Below are positions 1-4,826 of a DNA stretch of 5,229 bases, piece by piece. The DNA is from a bacterium (GTDB lineage: Bacteria; Desulfobacterota; Deferrimicrobia; Deferrimicrobiales; Deferrimicrobiaceae). Position 1 is the stretch's first letter, and the number at the start of each line of letters is the position of its first letter. The translations under genes were made by a program, and so were the position numbers. The DNA lies in the NCBI GenBank assembly GCA_020056545.1, contig JAGVHM010000131.1, forward strand, positions 1 to 5,229. The letters run 5' to 3'. The notes under the pieces were generated by a model. That model made no database searches. It had not been told where the DNA came from and saw only the letters and a program-made list of their open reading frames with translations.

Positions 1-2
1 TC

Positions 3-62
3 CGCTGTATCAAGCACGGATTCGATAGCGGCCGGAAGGCCCAGAAGGGGGTGGAATTCTGA
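3..62 (+). CDS. 3' end of an unidentified upstream gene (partial)
   Basis: Reading from base 3 gives 19 codons ending in TGA at 60-62; the encoded tail is basic and ends KAQKGVEF. The last base of this stop is the first base of the cbiA ATG at 62, a one-base stop/start overlap typical of tightly coupled operon genes and matching the overlapping style of the junctions downstream. That is the main reason to believe it. The tail is too short to name a family, and another frame is also open here, so the call rests on context. If real, cbiA is not the first gene of its transcript. Confidence 0.45.
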   Translation, partial: RCIKHGFDSGRKAQKGVEF

Positions 63-1684
63 TGACCCGTTGCCCGACGCTCGTCATCGCCGGAACGCAC
101 AGCGGTGTGGGGAAAACCTCGTTTACGCTCGCGCTGGCGCGCGCGCTCGCCCGCCGGGGTCGGGAAACCCAGACGTTCAAGGTGGGACCGGATTTCCTCG
201 ACCCGACCTACCTCGCCCTTGCCTCCGGACGCCCCTGCTACAACCTCGACGGCTGGATGGCCGGTCACGACCATTGCCGCCGTCTCTTCGCGCAGGCCAC
301 GGCTGACGCCGACTGCGCCCTCGTCGAAGGGGTCATGGGGCTCTTCGACGGGGCGGATGCGCAAAGCGATGAGGGAAGCACGGCGGAGATCGCCCGCCTG
401 CTCAACGCCCCCGTTATTCTCGTCGTTAACGTTCACGGGATGGGCCGGAGCTTTGCCGCACTCGTGAAGGGCTATACGACATTTCAGACGGATCTCCGCT
501 TCACAGGAGTCGTCGCGAATCACTGCGGTTCAGAGCGCCATGCTGCATTGCTTTCCGACTCCCTCCAGGCAGCCGGCTTGCCGCCGCTTCTGGGGGCGAT
601 CCCCCGCTCGGCTTTTCCGGAGCTTGCCTCCCGACACCTCGGCCTCGTCACCGCCGACCGGGGGCAACTCCCGGAGTCCCTCCTCGACGCCCTCGCCAAT
701 GCGCTGGAACAATACCTGTCGTTGGAGACGCTCTTCCCGAAAATGCTAACGACAACGACCAAGGCGACCGCTCCTCTCGATCCCGGCGAACGGCGCGATA
801 CGCCCGATTCCCGCCAAATGGAGACTTTTGAAAAATCTCCCCGCATTGTCATTCCCGCGAAAGCGGGAATCCAGGAGGTTTTGAAAGGACTGGATTCCTG
901 CTTCCCCAGGAATGACGATTTGCCAGTTTCTGGAAAAATTCAAAGACCTCCCCAAATGAAGCTCTTTCCCGAACCGGACGCCGCGGAAAGATCCGAACCG
1001 GCGGCCGCGATCGCGGAACAAAAAGTCGCCGGTGCGCCGGCCCGCCTGCAGATCGGCGTCGCACGGGACGCCGCTTTCCACTTCTATTACCAGGATCTCT
1101 TTGACGCCCTTCGGACGTCGGGCTGCGAGGTTCTCTTTTTCTCTCCCCTCGACGACCGCCGCCTGCCGGAAGGGCTCTTTGGTCTCTACCTCGGGGGAGG
1201 CTATCCGGAACTCCACGCAGAGCGCCTTGCGGAAAACGGGGAGATGCTCGCTGCGATCCGCGCTTACGCCGGCTCCGGAAAACCCCTCTACGCCGAATGC
1301 GGAGGGCTCATGTATCTCTCTCGGGGAATCGAGGCGGACGGCCGCTTTTACCCCCTCGCCGGCGTCCTCCCCACCCGGACGCGCATGCTCGCCGGCAAGA
1401 AGGCGCTCGGCTACGTGGAGGTCGCCTTGACGGAGGACTCCCTCTGGGGCCGCCGTGGGGAGCTTCTGCGGGGACACGAATTCCACTATTCGGAGCTGGT
1501 CGACGACCCGGCCTCCGACCCGGCCTGGCGGAAGGTTTATTCCCTCCGGCGCCGCCGCACGGATACGGTCGAAACCGAGGGATATCAAAACGGGGCTATC
1601 CTCGCGAGCTACTTGCACCTCCACTACGCCTCCCGACCGGCGGCGGTCGCCCGTTTTCTCGAACGATGTGGAGGTACGCCATGA
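62..1684 (+). CDS. cbiA: Cobyrinate a,c-diamide synthase (CbiA/CobB family) with an in-frame repeat insertion
   Basis: Cytoplasmic enzyme that amidates the a and c carboxylates of (cobalt-)cobyrinate using ATP and glutamine. The N-terminal synthetase domain (about residues 5-225) has the P-loop GTHSGVGKTS at 11-20, KVGPDFLDPTY at 40-50, NLDGWM at 61-66 and EGVMGLFDG at 89-97. The C-terminal type-1 glutamine amidotransferase domain (about 328-535) has GGGYPE at 378-383, the nucleophile Cys413 in AECGGLMYL, and the conserved histidine region SYLHLHY at 516-522 (His519 or His521). At 540 residues it exceeds the family's usual roughly 450-460. The excess lies in the linker (about 225-328), of which residues 254-299 come from a palindromic repeat insertion; the remaining linker is Ala/Glu/Pro-rich. 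Both catalytic halves look intact, so the protein is probably active. The ATG at 62 follows an AAGGGGGTGG Shine-Dalgarno-like stretch (45-53) at suitable spacing. DsrN of sulfate reducers belongs to the same family and cannot be excluded by sequence alone, but the B12 and cobalt neighbours favour CbiA. Confidence 0.95.
   Translation: MTRCPTLVIAGTHSGVGKTSFTLALARALARRGRETQTFKVGPDFLDPTYLALASGRPCYNLDGWMAGHDHCRRLFAQATADADCALVEGVMGLFDGADAQSDEGSTAEIARLLNAPVILVVNVHGMGRSFAALVKGYTTFQTDLRFTGVVANHCGSERHAALLSDSLQAAGLPPLLGAIPRSAFPELASRHLGLVTADRGQLPESLLDALANALEQYLSLETLFPKMLTTTTKATAPLDPGERRDTPDSRQMETFEKSPRIVIPAKAGIQEVLKGLDSCFPRNDDLPVSGKIQRPPQMKLFPEPDAAERSEPAAAIAEQKVAGAPARLQIGVARDAAFHFYYQDLFDALRTSGCEVLFFSPLDDRRLPEGLFGLYLGGGYPELHAERLAENGEMLAAIRAYAGSGKPLYAECGGLMYLSRGIEADGRFYPLAGVLPTRTRMLAGKKALGYVEVALTEDSLWGRRGELLRGHEFHYSELVDDPASDPAWRKVYSLRRRRTDTVETEGYQNGAILASYLHLHYASRPAAVARFLERCGGTP
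814..958 (+). mobile_element. MITE/REP-like palindromic element inserted in frame in cbiA
   Basis: A visibly AT-richer island inside cbiA. CCAAATG occurs at 814-820 and again at 952-958 in direct orientation, as a target-site duplication would. From 821 to 958 is 138 bases, exactly 46 codons, and removing them would join residue Met253 directly to Lys300. The ends are imperfect inverted repeats (about 820-840 against the reverse complement of about 931-951), and the core is a large inverted repeat. The core encodes VIPAKAGIQ, the peptide often seen where ATTCCCGC...GCGGGAAT dispersed repeats are translated. No transposase is encoded, so movement would need help in trans. The exact borders and the duplication are inferences from this one copy. 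Confidence 0.7.
845..919 (+). repeat. Large inverted repeat forming the core of the inserted element
   Basis: The arms at 845-874 and 890-919 match at 25 of 30 positions when one is reverse-complemented, around a 15-base loop (875-889). The left arm also contains a perfect smaller hairpin, ATTCCCGC (851-858), loop GAAA, GCGGGAAT (863-870); its counterpart in the right arm has decayed. A further near-palindrome lies just upstream at 820-840 (GGAGACTTTT, G, AAAAATCTCC, one mismatch). The mRNA could fold strongly here in the middle of the coding sequence. Confidence 0.85.
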
Positions 1685-2370
1685 ACGAAACACCCGGACG
1701 CCCGCTGATCCGCGCCTTTCTGGACGCGCCGCTGAGCGGGCCGGAGATCGAAGCAAAATCGATGGAGATCATCGACCGGGAGGCCCCGGAACACCGGTTC
1801 ACGCCGGAGGAGTGGCAAATCGTGCGCCGGATGATCCACACGACCGGCGATTTCGGGATCATGGAGGCGGTCCGTTTTTCGCCGGATGCGATCGCCGCCG
1901 GCGTCGCGGCCCTTCATGGTTGCCGATCGCTCATCGTCGACTCGAACATGATCCGCTCAGGGATCTCCCTCGCCCGCCTGCGGGGCGTTTGCGGGTTTTA
2001 CCGGAAGGAGAGCCTTATCTGCCACATTGCCGATGAGGATATCGAACGCACGGCCCGGCGGACCGGCCTCCCCCGCTCGCTCCATGCGATCGAGAAGGCC
2101 CGGCCCTTCATCGCCGGAGCGATCGCAGCCTTTGGAAACGCCCCGATTGCGCTGATGGAGCTGAACCGGATGATCGTTGAAGAGGGGCTCCGGCCAGCCC
2201 TCGTCGTCGCGATGCCGGTCGGCTTCGTCCACGTCATGGAGAGCAAGGAGGAGCTGATGGGGCAGGGCGTTCCGTACATCGCACTCGCCGGCCGCCGAGG
2301 GGGAAGCCCGCTCGCGGTTAGCGTCATCCACGCCCTCTGTGGCCTCGCGGGATCGGAAAAGAAAATATGA
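1681..2370 (+). CDS. cbiC: Cobalt-precorrin-8 methylmutase (precorrin-8X methylmutase family)
   Basis: A 229-residue protein of usual family length. It moves the methyl group from C-11 to C-12 of (cobalt-)precorrin-8 to give (cobalt-)cobyrinate, directly before the CbiA step. Family hallmarks visible are RRMIHTTGD at 49-57, with His53 at the position of the catalytic histidine of CobH (His43 in the Pseudomonas denitrificans enzyme); VDSNMIRSGI at 86-95; GNAPIALMEL at 152-161; and GFVHVMESKEEL at 181-192 (commonly GFVGAAESKE). The ATG at 1681 overlaps the cbiA stop (ATGA, 1681-1684) and has GGAGGT at 1670-1675, five bases upstream. An in-frame ATG at 1666 would place the ribosome site inside the gene, and the open frame back to 1297 is only cbiA read out of frame. 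The cobalt-containing substrate is inferred from CbiX next door; the fold alone does not separate CbiC from CobH. Confidence 0.95.
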   Translation: MNETPGRPLIRAFLDAPLSGPEIEAKSMEIIDREAPEHRFTPEEWQIVRRMIHTTGDFGIMEAVRFSPDAIAAGVAALHGCRSLIVDSNMIRSGISLARLRGVCGFYRKESLICHIADEDIERTARRTGLPRSLHAIEKARPFIAGAIAAFGNAPIALMELNRMIVEEGLRPALVVAMPVGFVHVMESKEELMGQGVPYIALAGRRGGSPLAVSVIHALCGLAGSEKKI

Positions 2371-2394
2371 AACAATCGGGAGCTGTCCCTGTTT
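2370..2394 (+). repeat. Small hairpin in the cbiC-cbiX gap
   Basis: AAACA (2370-2374) can pair with TGTTT (2390-2394), and GGGA (2378-2381) with TCCC (2386-2389) around loop GCTG, leaving a three-base bulge. There is no T-run after it and the cbiX ribosome site follows at once, so it is not a terminator. The core GGGAGCTGTCCC looks like the short palindromes of REP sequences, but that family link is from memory only. It could slow processing or decay between the two cistrons. Confidence 0.4.
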
Positions 2395-2410
2395 ATCAAA
2401 GGAGTGATCC

Positions 2411-2869
2411 ATGGGAGAAGAGGCGGTAATGCGGGCCGTGATCCTGATCGGCCATGGAAGCCGCGCCGCGGGCGCCGACGACGACATGGAAAAGATCGCG
2501 GCGGGGCTGAGGGCGAAGCTCGGCGGGATCGTCGCGACCTGCCGGATGTCCGGCCGTGGGATCCCGTTCGACGAGGCGTTCGATCAATGCGTTCGCCAGG
2601 GGGCAAAGAGCGTGATCGTCCTCCCCTACTTTCTCCACTTCGGCGTCCACCTCCGCGAAGACATCCCGGAGATGCTCCGAGAAGCGGTTGCAAAGCACCC
2701 GGAAGTCCGTTTGGTCCTTGGCAGGCACCTCGGCTACGACGATATCCTCGTTTCGCTCGTCGAAAAACGGATCGAGGAGTCTATGGAGTTCCGCGACGTT
2801 CGGGAACTCTCTCCGGCGCCGATAGACTGCCATCCCGGAGAACCGGGCGGTGACTCACGGCTGGAGTAA
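2411..2869 (+). CDS. cbiX: Sirohydrochlorin cobaltochelatase, short CbiX type
   Basis: Inserts Co2+ into sirohydrochlorin, the committing step of the early-cobalt B12 route, in the cytoplasm. The single chelatase domain of this 152-residue protein matches the short CbiX form, which works as a homodimer. It shows ILIGHGSR at 11-18 with His15, a first metal-binding histidine, and LPYFLHFGVHLREDIP at 71-86 with His76 and His80, where the family has its second histidine before D-I-P. GRHLGYDD (104-111) follows. The stretch before the second motif reads CRMSGRGIPF (44-53) where many relatives have a Glu-containing F-L-E-x-x-x-P segment, a variant region. The last 20 or so residues (DVRELSPAPIDCHPGEP onward) form a Pro/Gly-rich tail outside the domain, with a Cys-His pair at 140-141. 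The ATG at 2411 has AAAGGAG at 2398-2404, spacing six; a second ATG seven codons in (2429) has no better site. It stands between the corrin genes and the cobalt importer, which fits handing imported cobalt to the ring. Confidence 0.9.
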   Translation: MGEEAVMRAVILIGHGSRAAGADDDMEKIAAGLRAKLGGIVATCRMSGRGIPFDEAFDQCVRQGAKSVIVLPYFLHFGVHLREDIPEMLREAVAKHPEVRLVLGRHLGYDDILVSLVEKRIEESMEFRDVRELSPAPIDCHPGEPGGDSRLE

Positions 2870-2943
2870 GAGAGGATAAACCATACACTGGGAGAAACAG
2901 GGAGGGTTCTACCCGCTGGTCCGCAGGAGATCCCGGTTCCAGC
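2834..2943 (+). promoter_or_regulatory. Possible structured mRNA leader of cbiM (cobalamin-riboswitch-like fragments)
   Basis: Several stems can be drawn by eye. GAACCGGG (2840-2847, in the end of cbiX) is perfectly complementary to CCCGGTTC (2932-2939). GCTGG (2915-2919) pairs with CCAGC (2939-2943), with inner CCG/CGG (2921-2923/2934-2936). AACC (2879-2882) pairs with GGTT (2905-2908) and encloses CACTG (2886-2890) and GGGAG (2900-2904), the order seen in the B12 box, where C-A-C-T-G and G-G-G-A-A-G sit inside a short stem. CAGGAGATCCC (2924-2934) resembles the conserved 3' tail AGGAGACC. However, the usual 5' half (A-G-G-G-A-A then C-C-G-G-T-G-A) is not recognisable, and only 84 bases lie between the outer strands, too short for a full cobalamin riboswitch. 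It may be a degenerate or divergent element, another regulator, or chance in GC-rich DNA. Confidence 0.3.
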
Positions 2944-2976
2944 GTCCCGGTGTTTCAAAATCAAGCGGGTGTCTAT

Positions 2977-2993
2977 ACGCAAACCACGCAAAC
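2977..2993 (+). repeat. Tandem 8-base direct repeat before the cbiM ribosome site
   Basis: ACGCAAAC occurs at 2977-2984 and 2986-2993, a nine-base period repeated twice, directly before the AAAGGAGG ribosome-binding site (2994-3001). It could be paired half-sites for a regulator or simple slippage. Nothing else here shows a function. Confidence 0.4.
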
Positions 2994-3005
2994 AAAGGAG
3001 GAGAC

Positions 3006-3773
3006 ATGGACGGAATTTGGACAAAGAAACGATACGCAAGCCGCTTTGCGGCGGTTGTCGCCGCCATAGCCGGGGTATTGGCATCGCTGCCCGCACCGGC
3101 CTTCGCCATGCACATCTCAGAAGGCCTCCTGCCTGCCTCCTGGGCGGTGCTCTGGTACGTCGTTGCCATCCCCTTTGTCGCCCTGGGTCTCCGGGAGCTT
3201 CAGCGTCGCAACGAAGAGTTCCCGTACTTCAAACCGCTCGTCGGCCTTGTCGGAGCGGCGGTCTTCCTCATCTCTTGCATGCCCATCCCAGTTCCCACCG
3301 CCGGAACCTGCTCGCACCCTTGCGGGACGGGGATCGCCGCGATCCTGATCGGTCCTGGGCTCACCGTCGTCGTCGCGAGCATCGCGCTCACGCTTCAAGC
3401 GCTCTTTCTTGCCCATGGGGGGCTCACCACCCTTGGGGCGAACATTGTAGCGATGGGCGTGGCCGGCTCCTATGTCGGCTTCGGGACCTGGCTGATCGCC
3501 CGCCGCCTGGGGGTCCCGTGGATAGCGGCCGCCTTTCTGGCGGGACTGCTCTCCGACTGGGCCACCTACGCCATGACCTCCTTCGAGCTTACCGCCGCCT
3601 TCCATGCCGGGAGTTCGTTCTCGGCGATGTTCTCGCTGATCCTGATCGCCTTCGTACCGACGCAGCTCCCCTTGGGCATCCTCGAAGGGATCCTCTGCGC
3701 CGGGGCGCTCCGCTTCGTCCGGAACCGCAAGCCGGAACTGCTCAGGATGGCGGCGGCGGGAGGTGCGGCATGA
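3006..3773 (+). CDS. cbiM: CbiM, substrate-specific membrane subunit of the cobalt ECF-type importer
   Basis: Binds Co2+ on the outer face and delivers it through the CbiMNQO complex in the inner membrane. Residues 1-34 form a signal peptide: basic KKR, a hydrophobic run, then APAFA. Cleavage after it would expose MHISEGLLP, so the mature protein starts Met-His, whose free amino group and His36 form part of the metal site in CbiM/NikM proteins. The loop PTAGTCSHPCGTG (97-109) holds His104, the next expected ligand, and LAHGGLTTLGAN (135-146) is a strong family motif. Several hydrophobic segments follow, including LLSDWATYAMTS (181-192), and PTQLPLGILEGI (218-229) near the C terminus is also typical. 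The 255-residue length is normal for the form with signal peptide. The ATG at 3006 has AAAGGAGG at 2994-3001. The stop overlaps the next start (ATGA, 3770-3773). The motifs fit cobalt, and the B12 context supports that over nickel. Confidence 0.95.
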   Translation: MDGIWTKKRYASRFAAVVAAIAGVLASLPAPAFAMHISEGLLPASWAVLWYVVAIPFVALGLRELQRRNEEFPYFKPLVGLVGAAVFLISCMPIPVPTAGTCSHPCGTGIAAILIGPGLTVVVASIALTLQALFLAHGGLTTLGANIVAMGVAGSYVGFGTWLIARRLGVPWIAAAFLAGLLSDWATYAMTSFELTAAFHAGSSFSAMFSLILIAFVPTQLPLGILEGILCAGALRFVRNRKPELLRMAAAGGAA

Positions 3774-4057
3774 AGAGAGCGGTTTTGATCCTTACGTTTG
3801 CGGGACTTCTCCTCGCCGGGCCGGCGTGCCCGCCCGGCCGGGCCGCCTCCTGGTCGGGCGTTGACTAAACGGTGATCGAGAAATTCGCGGAGAAGGCCGG
3901 ACGGACGGCGCGCGAACCGTTCATCAACACCGACCAGGGCGATCTTCTGCTGTTCGTTTTTCTGGTTGCCGGGATTGTCGGGGGATTCATCGGGGGATAC
4001 AACTTTCGGGTCCTCTTTCCGCCAAGGCGCGACGTCGGAGACGAGAAACATGTTTGA
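3770..4057 (+). pseudogene. cbiN: CbiN-like small membrane subunit interrupted by an in-frame TAA
   Basis: CbiN is the short two-helix subunit that enables CbiM to take up cobalt. Here the frame starting at ATG 3770 (GGGAGGT at 3758-3764 upstream, ATGA overlap with cbiM) encodes 32 residues: a basic start, a hydrophobic helix or signal, then WSGVD. It stops at TAA 3866-3868. The very same frame continues without another stop to TGA 4055-4057, giving TVIEKFAEKAGR, then FINTDQGD, a second hydrophobic segment LLLFVFLVAGIVGGFIGGY, and a basic tail. The joined product would be 95 residues plus one at the stop-free codon count of 95 sense positions including the TAA site, about the size and two-helix topology of CbiN, and it sits in the cbiN position between cbiM and cbiQ. 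One base change (for example GAA or CAA to TAA) explains the break. It could be a recent nonsense mutation, a sequencing error, readthrough, or two coupled peptides. Its sequence is not classical enterobacterial CbiN, so the subunit name rests on position and topology. Confidence 0.7.
3872..4057 (+). CDS. Possible separately translated C-terminal part of the CbiN-like protein
   Basis: GTG at 3872 lies three bases after the TAA at 3866-3868 and opens 61 codons (MIEKFAEKAGR onward) with one clear membrane helix (about residues 25-44). Ribosomes finishing the 32-residue upstream peptide could restart here by coupling, which would keep a split, two-piece subunit alive. Against this, no Shine-Dalgarno sequence is seen before the GTG, and the fragment lacks the signal or first helix needed to orient it. 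The frame overlaps the cbiQ start by eight bases (4050-4057), so translation through it may also help couple cbiQ. Confidence 0.35.
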   Translation: MIEKFAEKAGRTAREPFINTDQGDLLLFVFLVAGIVGGFIGGYNFRVLFPPRRDVGDEKHV

Positions 4058-4826
4058 CCTTTTTTCGGACATCTTCACCTACCGGGACAACGCCCTGACC
4101 CGGATCGATCCGCGGGCAAAGCTCGTGATCGCCCTCGCCGCGCTGATCGCGGTCTTGACCGCGGAGAGGGTCGTTCTGCCGCTTTGCGTTTTCGGCGTCT
4201 GTCTCGGAACCGTCGCCACCCTCCGGATCCCGGCAAAGCTCGTCACCGCGCGTCTTGCCGCGCCGCTCTCGATCGTGGCGGTCCTGGTTGTCATCCAAAC
4301 CTTTTTCACGGGGACGACGCCTCTTTTCGCCTTTACCGTTGCAGGGTGGCATTTCACGGCGAAGGCGGAGGGGCTCCGCCAGGGGGCTCTCCTGGGGGCC
4401 CGGGTCCTCGGCTCCGTCTCGGTGGTCTTTCTGCTGAGCGTCGTCACGCCGGCGCATCGGATCTTCCAGGCATTCCGCTGGTTCAGGATCTCCCGGAACT
4501 GGCTGGAGATCGCCATCCTTATGTACCGTTACATCTTTGTTCTGATGGACCAGGTGGCGGATCTGGCCGCGGCCCAGAGACTTCGCCTGGGTTACACGGC
4601 GCGGGGCCGCGCCATGAGATCGTTCACGGCGCTTGCCGGGTCGACGATCATCCATTCGCTGGAACAGGCGAAGCGGACGCACGACGCGATGAGGCTTCGC
4701 GGCTACAGGGGGACGATGCCCTTCGGCCCCCTCCCGGCGCTGGGCCGGAGAGACCGGCTGATCACGGCCCTCTGTCTGATCGGCATCGTCTCCGCCCGGC
4801 TCCTGGAATGGGGGGTAAGCAAATGA
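4050..4826 (+). CDS. cbiQ: CbiQ, transmembrane coupling (T) subunit of the cobalt importer
   Basis: A 258-residue inner-membrane protein that links the CbiO ATPases to CbiM in an ECF-type transporter. The opening FTYRDNALTRIDPRAKL (9-25) is characteristic of CbiQ. Hydrophobic segments follow at about 25-57, 70-86, 113-133 and 235-252. The cytoplasmic coupling region contains the two Ala-Arg-Gly-type motifs that contact the ATPases: AAQRLRLGY (174-182), where the usual Gly directly after Arg is replaced by Leu, and AMRLRGY (213-219), which is standard. LMYRYIFVLMDQ (157-168) precedes them as expected. The start at ATG 4050 is chosen because MFDLFSDIF is the normal N terminus and GGAG lies at 4037-4040; the open frame back to 3966 is the CbiN-like gene in another frame. 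It overlaps that gene by eight bases and cbiO by four (ATGA, 4823-4826). Confidence 0.93.
   Translation: MFDLFSDIFTYRDNALTRIDPRAKLVIALAALIAVLTAERVVLPLCVFGVCLGTVATLRIPAKLVTARLAAPLSIVAVLVVIQTFFTGTTPLFAFTVAGWHFTAKAEGLRQGALLGARVLGSVSVVFLLSVVTPAHRIFQAFRWFRISRNWLEIAILMYRYIFVLMDQVADLAAAQRLRLGYTARGRAMRSFTALAGSTIIHSLEQAKRTHDAMRLRGYRGTMPFGPLPALGRRDRLITALCLIGIVSARLLEWGVSK

Noticed and set aside
845..919. Transcription terminator inside cbiA
   Set aside because: The hairpin is strong but is followed by no T-run and lies in the middle of an intact coding sequence; it is better explained as a repeat element.
814..958. CRISPR repeat unit
   Set aside because: There is one palindromic element with diverged arms and no series of equal repeats and spacers.
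1297..1680. Long N-terminal extension of CbiC
   Set aside because: The upstream part is cbiA in another frame. GGAGGT at 1670-1675 and the ATGA overlap fix the start at 1681.
746..1756. A 336-codon open frame on the minus strand
   Set aside because: It lies opposite cbiA, whose motifs run throughout. High GC content keeps antisense frames open, and the translation has no recognisable domain beyond the reverse reading of the palindromic repeat.
2780..2943. A complete canonical cobalamin riboswitch
   Set aside because: The conserved 5' segments and the long P4-P6 region could not be located, and the space between the best outer strands is too short. Only partial resemblance is reported.
2969..3868. 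A 299-codon plus-strand open frame across cbiM
   Set aside because: It is an out-of-frame reading of cbiM, rich in Arg, Pro and Ser. Only its last 32 codons, from ATG 3770, correspond to the real CbiN-like start.
3966..4049. Upstream start for CbiQ
   Set aside because: The extra 28 residues are the CbiN-like gene in another frame and do not resemble a CbiQ N terminus; ATG 4050 gives the expected beginning.
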